From Flavihumibacter cheonanensis (GTDB taxonomy: Bacteria > Bacteroidota > Bacteroidia > Chitinophagales > Chitinophagaceae), in contig NZ_JAKRWF010000001.1 in NCBI RefSeq assembly GCF_022352215.1, forward strand, positions 186,001 to 250,000: 64,000 nt of DNA. Direction: 5' to 3'. Both the position numbers and the translations under genes were made by a program. The notes below the pieces were generated by a model. It was not told where the DNA came from and searched no databases. It was given only the letters and a program-made list of their open reading frames with translations. Below are positions 8,371 through 18,762 of this stretch, one piece after another (the stretch's first letter is position 1; each line of letters begins with the position of its first letter).

Positions 8371-11072
8371 TTCTTTGCCGACAGGTTTTGAATATCTATG
8401 CTGAATGAAATTGTTTTCCAGAATCTTTTTTCTCCCAATGTAGATTGATGGTAGTTGCGGAATACTTTGGAATTCACAATGGGAATGTACAGGTTAACCA
8501 GGTTTCGGAATAAGGAAAACTGCAACCCTGCATCCATTAAAAATCGCCCATCTTCCTGATCCTCTTCCCAGGCACCAGCATAGGTGCCGATATCCATGAA
8601 TAATTTCATTGGAATTTTTACCGGCAGTTTACTTAAGGGATTTAAGTTGGCCGGAATATCTGCAGTAAGATTCAGCGCAGTTAACCAATTGTCAGACCTT
8701 CCTACTTTACTGCTTAACAAATCGGTTCGTACTTTGAACCCGCCATCCCGCATCATGATCTGCTGGCTTTTCCATCCGGTGAATTCATTTCTGCCGGCAA
8801 AATAGTTGCTGTAGGTATAATCTTCAAAACCATTGGCACCAGTCATGTTCAGGTAATACCGGCTGTTGGTCAATTGCTTCTCCACAGTGTTTGCTCCATG
8901 AGGAATAAACTTGCCGGCAAAGAACCTGACCTGCAGGCCACCACCTTCCGGTTTGGGATAATTCAGGAAATATTGAGCTGTGAATGAAAGTCGCGAAAAT
9001 GTATTCCCCACCTCAATGCGCCCATCCAGGCTGTATGGATACAATATCCGATGATTGGCATGGAAGATACGCAGTTGTTGCAGGTTCCTGTTTACCGGAT
9101 TGATTTCATCTATGAAGGAAGTATCCGTACCATCAATAACCTGTCGGGTTTTCAGAAACTCCTCCCGGAAAAAATAAGAGGTAAACTGAAGGAAGCTTTC
9201 TTTTTTAGAAACTGCCGAAGGTTGGGCAAAATTGATTCGCAGATAGGGAGCCAGTTTCAGAACGCTGAATTGAAGATCGGTAGTACCGGCCTGAAATGCA
9301 TCCATGGTAACCTTCATCATCGAGGCACCCAACACCCACTCCTGTATTGCTAAAGCAGTATTTTTTTCACCCTTACTGAACCAATGCTTGCTGATATGCC
9401 CGATACCTCCCAGTTCCTTACTACTGGTTCCATAAGTAGGTGCAAGAAAGAATCGAAACCGGCTGAGCGGAAGCTGATAGTTATGAAAAAAAGCACCCAC
9501 CTGTAAACCATCATAGTGATTATATCCAATAGCCGGACCAATTCCCAGGTATTGAAATTTATCCGTTTGCCGGCTGCTGAATAAAAAAACAGGTTTGATT
9601 TTTCGTCCGGATACATTCAATAACGGATCATTGGTTGGAATAGGAGTTGAACCTGCGAAACTGGTTGCAAAATCGCTGCTGTCTGCGTGCCTGTACAGGT
9701 GCTTCTTTACGTAAGTACGCATCATCTCATCAAATCGTTCAGCGCCCAGCTTTTTTTCCAATTGTTCCAGTTGAAGGGCTGTTTTCTCATACACCATCAA
9801 TCCATAATTAATGGAAGTCAATTCTTCTGATGGCAGCGCAGGTGATTGATCTGCATGAATGCTTTCCAACCCCTGTATCAGTGGCAATGAAATATTATCC
9901 GGGAATCTGTTTGCCGGGAAACCGTCAGGAGCGTCACCAGGATAGAATTGCTTTTTGTATCGGTTATCATAAAAGCTGTTAAGTCCTTCATCCAGCCAGG
10001 GACTATTTCTTTCATTATTTGCAATGGACAATGCGAACCAGTTATGACCGGTTTCATGTGCGATGGTAATATCCAGTTCCTGTTGATCGCGGAGCTGGTT
10101 CAATACTGTGATCGTTGGATATTCCATACCTCCTGCTCCGGCACCCTGGTATCCATCTACAATGGTCATGGTCGAATAGGGATAATCACCCAGCCAGGCG
10201 GACCGGGTACTAATAGCCCGCTTCAGATAAGTCAGACTATTCTCCCAATAGGATTCATTTTGTTTCAATACCGCAGATTGCAGTTTAATAATTTTTCCAG
10301 ATGCGAGTTGTACCGTGTCCTGTTGCAGTAAAAAGTCTTTCGAAACAAACCAGGCAAAATCAGTACAGTTCACCTGGCTGAATTCAACTACTTCATTACT
10401 GGAAGTTAAACCTGACTCACGCTCACCAGTAGCTGCTATTTTATAGCCCTGCGGAACGGTTAGGCGAACCCGGTAGTTACCGAATTCATTGTAGTATTCA
10501 CCCTGATCCAGATAGGGCATGGGATGCCATCCCTGGGCATCGTACACAGCTGGTTTGGGATACCATTGGGTAATGGCATAAAAACCATTCTTATGTCCCG
10601 ATCTTGAAAACAGCAGCGGAAGTTTGACCTGGAAGCTATTTACAATTTTCACCACTTCACCAGGAGCCAGGGGATTCAACAACAGGAGTTTACCAAAATC
10701 CTGGTGGAGGGAATCTTCCTGCCATTCCAGCAACTCGTTATTCACAGCAAACTGCAGGCGGTTGATATAACCGCGGTCTTCTTCCTTGCTGAAATAAAAA
10801 TCAAGGCGGTTATTTTGAAGGAGTTGTTCACTGAATGCTGTATGATCGTTTTTATAGGCATTGGGCCAGATATGCAGGTAGATATAGTGCAGTGTATCCG
10901 GACTGTTATTGAAATAATGAATCACCTGCCGGGCAGATATGGTGTGGGTGCTAGGGTTTAACTCAGCTTCAATGGTATGATCCACGCGTTGTTGCCAGTA
11001 ATCCTGTGAAAAACCAGGCAACTGGCAAGCCATTAAAAAAGGTAAAAGGAATATTTTTTTCAGCTGGTACAT
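8352..11072 (-). CDS. M1 family metallopeptidase (secreted gluzincin)
   Basis: A 906-residue aminopeptidase-type protease exported by an N-terminal signal peptide (ending near GFSQDY). The zinc site is complete: HETGH near residue 340 with the third ligand Glu in WLDEGLNSFYD 18 residues on, and the substrate-anchoring GGMEY upstream in place of GAMEN. The N-terminal M1 beta domain (ELNPSTHTISARQVIHYFNN) is present. The C-terminal 400 residues resemble beta-strand repeats (many aromatic-alternating strands, such as FLAPTYGTSSKELGG) and may form a barrel or ARM-substitute. It lies 6 bases after the sugar transferase. Confidence 0.87.
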   Translation of the reverse strand: MYQLKKIFLLPFLMACQLPGFSQDYWQQRVDHTIEAELNPSTHTISARQVIHYFNNSPDTLHYIYLHIWPNAYKNDHTAFSEQLLQNNRLDFYFSKEEDRGYINRLQFAVNNELLEWQEDSLHQDFGKLLLLNPLAPGEVVKIVNSFQVKLPLLFSRSGHKNGFYAITQWYPKPAVYDAQGWHPMPYLDQGEYYNEFGNYRVRLTVPQGYKIAATGERESGLTSSNEVVEFSQVNCTDFAWFVSKDFLLQQDTVQLASGKIIKLQSAVLKQNESYWENSLTYLKRAISTRSAWLGDYPYSTMTIVDGYQGAGAGGMEYPTITVLNQLRDQQELDITIAHETGHNWFALSIANNERNSPWLDEGLNSFYDNRYKKQFYPGDAPDGFPANRFPDNISLPLIQGLESIHADQSPALPSEELTSINYGLMVYEKTALQLEQLEKKLGAERFDEMMRTYVKKHLYRHADSSDFATSFAGSTPIPTNDPLLNVSGRKIKPVFLFSSRQTDKFQYLGIGPAIGYNHYDGLQVGAFFHNYQLPLSRFRFFLAPTYGTSSKELGGIGHISKHWFSKGEKNTALAIQEWVLGASMMKVTMDAFQAGTTDLQFSVLKLAPYLRINFAQPSAVSKKESFLQFTSYFFREEFLKTRQVIDGTDTSFIDEINPVNRNLQQLRIFHANHRILYPYSLDGRIEVGNTFSRLSFTAQYFLNYPKPEGGGLQVRFFAGKFIPHGANTVEKQLTNSRYYLNMTGANGFEDYTYSNYFAGRNEFTGWKSQQIMMRDGGFKVRTDLLSSKVGRSDNWLTALNLTADIPANLNPLSKLPVKIPMKLFMDIGTYAGAWEEDQEDGRFLMDAGLQFSLFRNLVNLYIPIVNSKVFRNYHQSTLGEKRFWKTISFSIDIQNLSAKKWLMTQ

Positions 11073-11078
11073 GAGTAG

Positions 11079-12497
11079 TTATTTTCCTTTTCCTGCAAAA
11101 ATGATCCGGATGGTGTACAGCATGATTTTGAGATCAAGTGCCAGAGAAATATTTTCAATATAGAGCAGGTCGTATTTCATTCGTTCCAGCATTTCATCTA
11201 CATTTTCTGCATAACCAAATTGTACCATGCCCCAGGAAGTGAGTCCGGGTTTTACATGCAGCAAATATTTGAAATAAGGATTGCGTTGCATGATCTGATC
11301 AATATAGAACTGTCTTTCAGCTCTTGGCCCAACCAGGCTCATATCACCACGAAGGATGTTCCAGAGTTGAGGAAACTCATCCAGCCTCCATTTGCGCATG
11401 TGGCGGCCCCAGGGAGTAATGCGGGGGTCGGTGGTAGAAGAAAGAGCCGGACCGTTTTGCTCAGCATCCTCAAACATGGATCTGAACTTAAGCATGGTGA
11501 AAGGTTTGCCTTTATAACCGATCCGTTCCTGTCGGTAAAGAATGGGTCCGGGTGAAGAAAGTTTAACCCGGATGGCGACATACAGGAAAACAGGCGATAA
11601 AAGCAGCATGCCTGTCAATGAAACGAAAACATCTGTTATGCGTTTGATATTCTGTTGCCAGGCTGGAATCAATCCGGTGTGGATATCGTTTAAAAAGGGA
11701 CTGAAAACATTTTCGGTGCGAACTGCACCAGACAAAATGGAAATGGTGGAGGGGACCATTTTGATTTCTACATCTAAATCGCTCAATCGTTTCAAATAGT
11801 TTGCTGTGTCTGCCTCTATATTGGATTCAAGTGCCAGCACCACAAGTTGTATCTGGCATTGATCAATGATAATCTCCAACTGATCGGCGGTGCCCAGGTA
11901 AGCAAGTGATTTGCTCAGACTGTTGGGAGCAGGAGCAATATAACCCTGGAAATGGTATCCCTCTTTTCTCAGCTGCCTTGCATTGGCTTTGTAGACAGTA
12001 GCAGCAAGACCGGAATCAGCAACAAGAAGGGATGGAAATTTGATAGTACCCTTTCTCAATTGTTTTTTTACCCGTTCTAAAAGCATCCATCTTCCAAGGA
12101 AACTAACACCAATCTGGCTGAGTACGAAAAATGCAAAGGTTTTATAGTAGTAAGCAAGACTTTTATCCTCATCATTTAGGAGGATCACAAAAAAGATGGC
12201 AATGCATCCGATCAGGCTGGCCACAACAGTAGTGGTGAACTCCCCCAGTCTGGATTTTTTATACAGCGACTGATAGGATCCAATAATTGCATAAAAGAGT
12301 ACCCAGCAAAAAGGCAGGATCAACCAACCCTGAAGAAAGCCCGGATTCAAAAACAATCTTCCATCCTGAATATTTGGAAAACCCAGGAGCTGATTGCGAT
12401 AGAGATAAAAAATAAACCAGACAAGCAGGGCTGCCAGGTAATCGCTCAATGCATACCAGGCTGGTGAAATAACAGGTTGGGAAGATTTCCGACTCAA
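11079..12497 (-). CDS. Undecaprenyl-phosphate sugar phosphotransferase (WbaP/WcaJ type)
   Basis: An initiating enzyme for exopolysaccharide or O-antigen: it moves a sugar-1-phosphate from a nucleotide sugar to undecaprenyl phosphate at the inner membrane. The 472 residues contain four hydrophobic helices in the first 140, a CoA-binding-like central domain (about 145-265), a fifth helix (VSLTGMLLLSPVFLYVAIRV), and the catalytic bacterial sugar transferase domain with KLSSPGPILYRQERIG, FTMLKFRSM, and LPQLWNILRGDMSLVGPR-like blocks (here FPQLWNILRGDMSLVGPR). It starts with four bases overlapping the upstream oxidoreductase gene. Confidence 0.9.
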   Translation of the reverse strand: MSRKSSQPVISPAWYALSDYLAALLVWFIFYLYRNQLLGFPNIQDGRLFLNPGFLQGWLILPFCWVLFYAIIGSYQSLYKKSRLGEFTTTVVASLIGCIAIFFVILLNDEDKSLAYYYKTFAFFVLSQIGVSFLGRWMLLERVKKQLRKGTIKFPSLLVADSGLAATVYKANARQLRKEGYHFQGYIAPAPNSLSKSLAYLGTADQLEIIIDQCQIQLVVLALESNIEADTANYLKRLSDLDVEIKMVPSTISILSGAVRTENVFSPFLNDIHTGLIPAWQQNIKRITDVFVSLTGMLLLSPVFLYVAIRVKLSSPGPILYRQERIGYKGKPFTMLKFRSMFEDAEQNGPALSSTTDPRITPWGRHMRKWRLDEFPQLWNILRGDMSLVGPRAERQFYIDQIMQRNPYFKYLLHVKPGLTSWGMVQFGYAENVDEMLERMKYDLLYIENISLALDLKIMLYTIRIIFAGKGK

Positions 12498-13468
12498 CTA
12501 TTGATAGTGTTATGGCGAATCTTGGTTAAAATCTGGTGCGCAACTTCCATTGCCCTGAAGCCATCCACTTCTGAAACAACTGTAGGTGTGTTGTGGAGGA
12601 TAGCATCCCTGAATTCTTCCAGTTCTTTTTTGATAGCGTTTACCTCCGGTACTGATGGATTGGCTACAGCGATGGTCTTTTTCCCTTTTGGCGTATCAAT
12701 ATCAAATTCAAACACATTTTCATCCGCGTCTGCCTTCAGGCGGATTACTTCTGTTTTCTTGTTCAGGAAGTCGATGCCAACATAAGCGTCCTTCTGGAAC
12801 AATCGCATCTTACGCATTTTTTTCATGGAAATACGACTGGAAGTGAGATTGGCAACACATCCATTGTTAAACTCTATTCGTACGTTGGCGATATCCGGGG
12901 TATCAGTCATAACAGCCACTCCACTGGAAGAAATATTCTTTACTTCACTTTTAACCATGTGCAGGATGATGTCAATATCATGAATCATGAGGTCGAGGAT
13001 TACGCTCACTTCGGTACCTCTTGGATTAAACTGGGCCAGGCGATGTACCTCAATGAACATCGGGTTCAGCTTTAAGTTTTTGGTTGCCAGGTAGGCGGGG
13101 TTGAATCGCTCTACATGTCCCACTTGCATTTTAACATTGGACTCTTTCACCAGCTTAACCAGTTCCCTGGCTTCATCCATGGTATGGGCAAGTGGCTTTT
13201 CCACGAAAACATGTTTCCCATTGCGTATAGCCAGCTGGCAGAGTTCAAAATGAAAATTGGTTGGGGCCACGATATCTGCGGCGTCAATGGCCTGGAGCAG
13301 GGCTACAGGATCCGCAAAGCGTGGAATTCCATATTGTTTACTGACTTCTTCTGCCGTTTGGTCATTGGGGTCAAAAAAGCCGACCAGGTCAACGCCGGCA
13401 ATTTCTTTCCAGTTGTTAAGGTGAAATTTTCCAAGATGCCCGGTACCAAAAACACCAATCTTCAACAT
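12494..13468 (-). CDS. Gfo/Idh/MocA family oxidoreductase
   Basis: An NAD(P)-dependent dehydrogenase of 324 residues; the fold is a Rossmann domain with GVFGTGHLGKFHLNNW at the start, FVEKPLAHT near residue 94 (the EKP catalytic motif), and the C-terminal alpha/beta domain with HDIDIILHMVKSE. It resembles enzymes acting on nucleotide sugars or amino sugars, and its four-base overlap with the sugar transferase supports a role in making the sugar that is transferred. ATG at 13468 is chosen over an in-frame TTG six bases upstream because the Rossmann strand begins at once. First gene of the minus-strand run. Confidence 0.85.
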   Translation of the reverse strand: MLKIGVFGTGHLGKFHLNNWKEIAGVDLVGFFDPNDQTAEEVSKQYGIPRFADPVALLQAIDAADIVAPTNFHFELCQLAIRNGKHVFVEKPLAHTMDEARELVKLVKESNVKMQVGHVERFNPAYLATKNLKLNPMFIEVHRLAQFNPRGTEVSVILDLMIHDIDIILHMVKSEVKNISSSGVAVMTDTPDIANVRIEFNNGCVANLTSSRISMKKMRKMRLFQKDAYVGIDFLNKKTEVIRLKADADENVFEFDIDTPKGKKTIAVANPSVPEVNAIKKELEEFRDAILHNTPTVVSEVDGFRAMEVAHQILTKIRHNTINS

Positions 13469-13485
13469 AAGCAATAATTAAACAG

Positions 13486-13493
13486 CAAATATA
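13486..13493 (-). promoter_or_regulatory. Possible Bacteroidota -7 element (TATATTTG)
   Basis: The minus strand reads TATATTTG followed by C, matching the TAnnTTTG consensus, 17 bases before the oxidoreductase ATG. No convincing -33 TTTG is seen at the right distance, so this is weak. Confidence 0.35.
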
Positions 13494-13681
13494 ATCAAGC
13501 CTGTTAACCTATTCTAAGTCTTTATAAAACAATGAATTCTGAATCTTGAATTCCCCTGTTTATACAAATTAACCAAAATTGATACTTTATTAACATTTTT
13601 TTTGGCGCTTCTTATCAAAATGTTAAATTCATGGTGTCTTACTCTAAGACTTATTAGTAAAACCAAATTAACTGATTGCTC

Positions 13682-16600
13682 ATGCCAAAAAAAATCACCC
13701 TGCCCTTATTGGGCAAATTTCTAACGTTTTTATTGCTCATGGCTTCTCTCAGTGCACAGGCACAGAAGGCCATTTCGGGCAAACTGGTTTCTAAAACCAA
13801 CCAGCCATTGCCCGGTGCCACCATTACGGTAAAAGGCACCACTGTAGGTACAGCTACTGATGAACAGGGAAATTTCCGTATTACCTTACCTGCCGGACGG
13901 AATACACTGGTTATTTCGAACGTAGGGTTCACTACTAAAGAAGTAGTTGTTGGAGACGATACGAACCTGAATATTACACTCGACGAAGATATTTCTGGTT
14001 TGAGTGAAGTGGTAGTTACTGGTTATAGCAGCCAGCAGCGAAAGAACATCGTTGGTGCTGTTTCCACTGTAAAAGGGGAGCAGCTGGCAGCGGTTCAGAC
14101 AGGTAACGTAGAGCAGCAATTTCAGGGTCGCGTACCTGGTTTGACTGTAATTACCTCCGGACAGCCGGGTACAGTAAGCCAGGTAAGGATTCGTGGATTT
14201 GGTTCCTTTACTCCTGGTGGAAACGATCCGCTGTATGTGGTGGATGGAGTTCCTACCTATAATATTGACTTCCTGAATGGTAATGATATTGAGTCCACTA
14301 CTGTACTAAAAGATGCGGCTTCTGCATCTATTTACGGTGCCCGTGCTTCTGCAGGTGTGATCCTGGTTACTACCAAAAAAGGAAAATCCAGCCAGGGCAT
14401 TCGCGTTACGTATGACATGTCTTACGGAGCTACTGTTCCTGGAAAAGGTTTACAACTCCTTACTCCCCAGCAACAGGCAGATATGACCTGGGTTGCGTTG
14501 CGCAATGCAGGCCAGCCCCTGACCCACCCCCAATATGGTAGTGGTGCTAATCCGGTGTTGCCTGATTATCTGAAAGTTGGTGATGAGTTTGGATTAAGTA
14601 ATTTATCGCCAAGTGATCCAAGACTGGATCCTGCCCGTTTCAACACCAACTTTGATGCGGGTGCTATTTACCAGGTAATCCGTGCCAACAAAGCAGGTAC
14701 AGACTGGTATGGTGCATTAACAGAAACCGGCAGGATTCAGAACCATACACTTGGATTGAGTGGTGGAAATGAAAATGCCCGTTATTATGCCGGTTTCAGT
14801 ATCTATGATGAAAAAGGTACAGTGTTAAATACCTTCCTGAAGAGGTATACACTTCGTTTGAACAGTGAGTACAAAATCGGTTCTCATATTCGGCTCGGAC
14901 AGAACTTCCAGTTTACCTATCGCGAAAACCCCAATATTGGTGGTCCGCAGGGGGAGAATGACATCATGTTCGCGCTTACCATTAACCCTCTCATTCCTTT
15001 ATATGATGAAGGAGGTGGGTTTGCTGGAACTACTGCACGTGGATTCAACAACTCAACCAACCCGGTGGCCCGTCGTATCCGTTCTAGAGATAATAAAGGA
15101 TTCAGCGGTGGTGCGTTTGGTAATATTTTCGGAGAAGTTGACTTCGCTAAACATTTTACATTCCGTACAAGCTTTGGTGGAAGTTTCTTCTACTTCCAGA
15201 ACCGTTTCCTCAACTATAGAACTTATGAGAACTCTGAAAACGTAGGTAACTATACATTCGGGGAAGGCGCAGGTAATGGTGGCGACTGGACCTTTACCAA
15301 CACCATCCGCTATGGTCAGGAAATTGGTAAACACAATGTGAACTTCATTGGAGGTATTGAAGCAATCAGTTATGGTTATTTCCGTGGTCTGAGCGGACAA
15401 GGATTAAATCCATTCTCAATCGATCCAAACTATGTTACTATCACCAACACCGACCCTAACGGTCGCCAGGTAAACAGTAATGGTAGTCCGTTTATCAAAC
15501 TGTTCTCTCAATTTGGTAAAGTGGATTATTCTTATGACGATCGCTACCTCTTTACCGGTACACTGCGCAGAGATGGTGCATCTGTATTTGGAGAAGACAA
15601 TCGCTACGGTGTATTCCCAGCCTTCTCAGCCGGTTGGAGAATTACACAGGAAAACTTCATGCGTGATACCAAGTGGATCAATGAACTGAAGATCCGTGGT
15701 GGCTGGGGTAAAATGGGTAACTCAAGAATCAGTCCGAACAACCTGTTCAATACTGCAGGAGCGCAGGCACTTTTCGGATATGACCTTGCAGGCGCTAACA
15801 CCAGCACAAGTCCTGGTCTGGCCTTAACCGGTATCGGAAACCCTGCAGCTAAGTGGGAAGAAAATACCACCATTAACGTAGGTTTTGATGGTACCTTCTT
15901 CAACAACAAAATAGATGTAATATTTGACTGGTATACCCGTAGAACCAAAGACCTTTTGTATCGGGACCGTCTGCCTGCAACTGTAGGTAATGCTACCCCT
16001 CCTTTCATCAATATCGGTTCTATGAAGAACAGCGGTATTGACCTGATGGTTACCTATAAAGACAGGATAAGCAGCAAGTTCCGTTATGAAATGGACTTCA
16101 TCTTTACCAAGTACACCAATGAGATCACCAAAGTATCTGATGCCAGATCCTTCTTTGATGAATCCTTCAGCGGTCGTATTGGTGGAGGTATTGTACGTAA
16201 TGCTGTAGGCCAGCCGGTTTCTTCCTTCTTTGGTTACAATGTAATCGGACTCTTTGCAGATGCCGCAGATGTGGACAAATCTCCCGATCAGGATGGCGCA
16301 GCTCCCGGCCGTTTCAAATATGAAGATGTGAATGGTGACGGACGTATTAATGACCAGGATCGTACCTTCCTGGGCAACCCTAACCCAGACTTCTCTTATG
16401 GTTTCAACGCCCGCCTGATCTTCGGCGATTTTGATGTGGAAGCCCTGTTCTATGGTGTCTATGGTGGTGAAGTATTGAACTTTACCCGCTGGTTTACTGA
16501 TTTCTATCCTTCTTTCGCGGGAATCGGAAAATCTGACCGCGTGCTGGATGCCTGGACTCCAGACAATAAAGACACCAAAGTTCCCATTTTTGAAAACGTT

Positions 16601-16885
16601 TCCAACTTCTCAACCAACGGTGTGTTGAACTCTTACTACGTTGAGAAGGGTAGTTACTTCCGCTTAAGAAGTTTGAAACTGGGTTATGTTGTACCTTCTG
16701 CATCATTAAAGAAATACGGAATTGATAAGCTGCGTTTCTTCCTACAGGGAACCAATCTGTTTACCATTACTAAGTACACCGGTAATGATCCGGCTGTAAG
16801 TGGTGTGGATACCAACTTTGGTGTGGACGTAGGTAACTATCCTACCAACCGGCAGTTCCTGTTTGGATTAAGTCTTGGCTTTTAA
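13682..16885 (+). CDS. SusC/RagA family TonB-linked outer membrane protein
   Basis: A 1067-residue outer-membrane importer that, with SusD, takes up oligosaccharides or other large nutrients using TonB energy. After the signal peptide (cleaved near SAQAQ) comes the carboxypeptidase-regulatory-like domain (GKLVSKTNQPLPGATITVKG, about 30-105), then the plug with VVTGYSSQQRKN, and VRIRGFGSFTPGGNDPLYVV, YGARASAGVILVTTKKGK near residue 225, then the barrel ending in aromatic FLFGLSLGF. ATG at 13682 follows an in-frame TTG at 13676; ATG is preferred. Substrate cannot be read from sequence; the neighbouring genes carry no glycoside hydrolase. Confidence 0.95.
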   Translation: MPKKITLPLLGKFLTFLLLMASLSAQAQKAISGKLVSKTNQPLPGATITVKGTTVGTATDEQGNFRITLPAGRNTLVISNVGFTTKEVVVGDDTNLNITLDEDISGLSEVVVTGYSSQQRKNIVGAVSTVKGEQLAAVQTGNVEQQFQGRVPGLTVITSGQPGTVSQVRIRGFGSFTPGGNDPLYVVDGVPTYNIDFLNGNDIESTTVLKDAASASIYGARASAGVILVTTKKGKSSQGIRVTYDMSYGATVPGKGLQLLTPQQQADMTWVALRNAGQPLTHPQYGSGANPVLPDYLKVGDEFGLSNLSPSDPRLDPARFNTNFDAGAIYQVIRANKAGTDWYGALTETGRIQNHTLGLSGGNENARYYAGFSIYDEKGTVLNTFLKRYTLRLNSEYKIGSHIRLGQNFQFTYRENPNIGGPQGENDIMFALTINPLIPLYDEGGGFAGTTARGFNNSTNPVARRIRSRDNKGFSGGAFGNIFGEVDFAKHFTFRTSFGGSFFYFQNRFLNYRTYENSENVGNYTFGEGAGNGGDWTFTNTIRYGQEIGKHNVNFIGGIEAISYGYFRGLSGQGLNPFSIDPNYVTITNTDPNGRQVNSNGSPFIKLFSQFGKVDYSYDDRYLFTGTLRRDGASVFGEDNRYGVFPAFSAGWRITQENFMRDTKWINELKIRGGWGKMGNSRISPNNLFNTAGAQALFGYDLAGANTSTSPGLALTGIGNPAAKWEENTTINVGFDGTFFNNKIDVIFDWYTRRTKDLLYRDRLPATVGNATPPFINIGSMKNSGIDLMVTYKDRISSKFRYEMDFIFTKYTNEITKVSDARSFFDESFSGRIGGGIVRNAVGQPVSSFFGYNVIGLFADAADVDKSPDQDGAAPGRFKYEDVNGDGRINDQDRTFLGNPNPDFSYGFNARLIFGDFDVEALFYGVYGGEVLNFTRWFTDFYPSFAGIGKSDRVLDAWTPDNKDTKVPIFENVSNFSTNGVLNSYYVEKGSYFRLRSLKLGYVVPSASLKKYGIDKLRFFLQGTNLFTITKYTGNDPAVSGVDTNFGVDVGNYPTNRQFLFGLSLGF

Positions 16886-16919
16886 TTCTTGAATTTGTGA
16901 ATGCTTAAATTGTTTTAAC

Positions 16920-18677
16920 ATGTTAAAGAAGAGAATCGTATACATTTCGGGTTTCCTGCTCAGTGCTGCGGTGCTGTTGGTTGCCTGTGATAAAAAATTC
17001 CTGGATCAGGAAACAACGGGATTGTTGACAGAACAACAGGCCCAAAGCCTGAAAGGGGCTCAACAATTTTTAGTCGGATCCTATGCTGCACTGAAAGGTA
17101 TTGGCTGGGAAGGTGGTGGATCCAACTGGGTATATGGAAGTATAGTTGGTGGTGAAGCCAACAAAGGTTCTGATGCGGGTGATCAGGCGAATATTGTGCC
17201 GATCCAGCAATACGCACCATTGCCAACTAACAGTTATTTCAACATCAAATGGCAGGCATTGTATGAAGGCATCGCCAGAACCAATGCAACCATCCGTATT
17301 TTGAATAACCTTTCAGAATCGGATATTTCTCCTGCTGCCAAACAACAGATGATTGCCGAAGCCCGCTTCCTGAGAGGTTACTATCATTTTGAGGCAAAAA
17401 AGATGTGGAATAACATTCCATTTGTGGATGAAACCATCAATGTATCCAGCGCAAAAGTTGGCAATACAGAAGATACATGGCCAAAAATTATGGAAGATCT
17501 GAGTTTTGCAAGAACCAACCTGGCAGCAGTTCCGAATGCTGTTGGTCGGATCAATAAGTGGGGAGCAGATGCTATGTATGCTAAAGCGTTATTGTTCCAG
17601 GGAAAATATGCGGAAGCTCGTCCGATTTTTACTGATATCATTAATAATGGTAGAACATCCAATGATATCCCTTATGATCTGGCTCCTTCTTTCCATGACA
17701 ACTTCAATCCTGACCGGGAAAATGATGCTGCCGTTCGCGCAGAATCAGTTTTCGCTTATGAAGCATCTATCAATGATGGTTCCGGCGGATTTAATGCCAA
17801 CTACGACCATATCCTGAACTTCCCCTATAATGGTGGTCCTGGTGGTTGTTGCGGATTTTTCCAGCCTTCTTTTGAGTTTGTGAATTCCTTCCGCACCAAT
17901 GCGAATGGTCTTCCTTTACTGGATGGATCTTATAATGTTGGCGCCAACCAGGTTAAAAATGACATGGGATTGGAATCTTCAGCTGCTTTCACACCTGATG
18001 CTGGTAATTTGGATCCACGTCTCGACTGGACAGTAGGCCGCAGAGGTCTGCCTTTCCTTGATTGGGGTCCTCATCCGGGTAAAGCCTGGATCCGTGATCA
18101 GGGTAATGGTGGTCCTTATGCCCCCAAGAAAATGTCTTATTATCGCAGCCAGCAAGGCAGACTTACCGATGGTACCAACTGGACCAGTGGTCTGACTTCT
18201 ACCAACTATAAGATCATTCGTTTTGCGGATGTATTGTTAATGGCTGCGGAGGCAGAAATTGATGGTGGCGGATCACTGGAAACTGCCAGAGGTTATGTTA
18301 ACCAGGTACGTGCCCGTGCAGCAAAACCAGAAACCTTCGTAGTTGACGAGGATGGTAATAATGCCGCCAATTATGTAATTGGTCTTTATAACACAGCCTG
18401 GACCGATGCCAATGTTGCAAGACAGGCGGTTCGTTTTGAAAGAAAACTGGAACTCGGTATGGAAGGTCATCGTTTCTTTGACCTCGTACGATGGGGTGTT
18501 GCAGATGTAGAATTAAATGCCTTCCTGAATTATGAAAAACCCAAACTGAGTGCTGGATATGGTTCAGCTACCTTCACAAAAGGTAAGAATGAATACTTCC
18601 CGATTCCTCAGGATCAGATTGATCTTCATACTTCCGGAGGTTCATCCACACTTCAACAAAATCCTGGTTATAACTAA
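16920..18677 (+). CDS. RagB/SusD family nutrient-binding lipoprotein
   Basis: The surface lid lipoprotein of the SusCD pair, 585 residues. The lipobox LLVAC is at residues 19-23, followed by DKKFLDQETTG. Family blocks are present: ARFLRGYYHFEAKKMWNNIPF near 145-165 (tetratricopeptide-like helices), RFADVLLMAAEAE near 438, and FERKLELGMEGHRFFDLVRWG near 510, then the terminal HTSGGSSTLQQNPGYN, the usual QNPGY end. It sits 34 bases after SusC and is followed by a hairpin terminator. Confidence 0.94.
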   Translation: MLKKRIVYISGFLLSAAVLLVACDKKFLDQETTGLLTEQQAQSLKGAQQFLVGSYAALKGIGWEGGGSNWVYGSIVGGEANKGSDAGDQANIVPIQQYAPLPTNSYFNIKWQALYEGIARTNATIRILNNLSESDISPAAKQQMIAEARFLRGYYHFEAKKMWNNIPFVDETINVSSAKVGNTEDTWPKIMEDLSFARTNLAAVPNAVGRINKWGADAMYAKALLFQGKYAEARPIFTDIINNGRTSNDIPYDLAPSFHDNFNPDRENDAAVRAESVFAYEASINDGSGGFNANYDHILNFPYNGGPGGCCGFFQPSFEFVNSFRTNANGLPLLDGSYNVGANQVKNDMGLESSAAFTPDAGNLDPRLDWTVGRRGLPFLDWGPHPGKAWIRDQGNGGPYAPKKMSYYRSQQGRLTDGTNWTSGLTSTNYKIIRFADVLLMAAEAEIDGGGSLETARGYVNQVRARAAKPETFVVDEDGNNAANYVIGLYNTAWTDANVARQAVRFERKLELGMEGHRFFDLVRWGVADVELNAFLNYEKPKLSAGYGSATFTKGKNEYFPIPQDQIDLHTSGGSSTLQQNPGYN

Positions 18678-18709
18678 TCAAACCGGTAACATTTTGTAGA
18701 TTTATAATG

Positions 18710-18736
18710 AAAAGGGTAGAGTTTCTCTACCCTTTT
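18710..18736 (+). terminator. Hairpin terminator after SusD
   Basis: A perfect 12-bp stem (18710-18721 with 18725-18736, AAAAGGGTAGAG) has a three-base loop. The T-run is inside the stem arm, so the element is symmetrical and could act in both directions or only attenuate transcription into the downstream FG-GAP gene. Confidence 0.7.
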
Positions 18737-18762
18737 CACTATCTCCCTGAAATGAATTGCAC

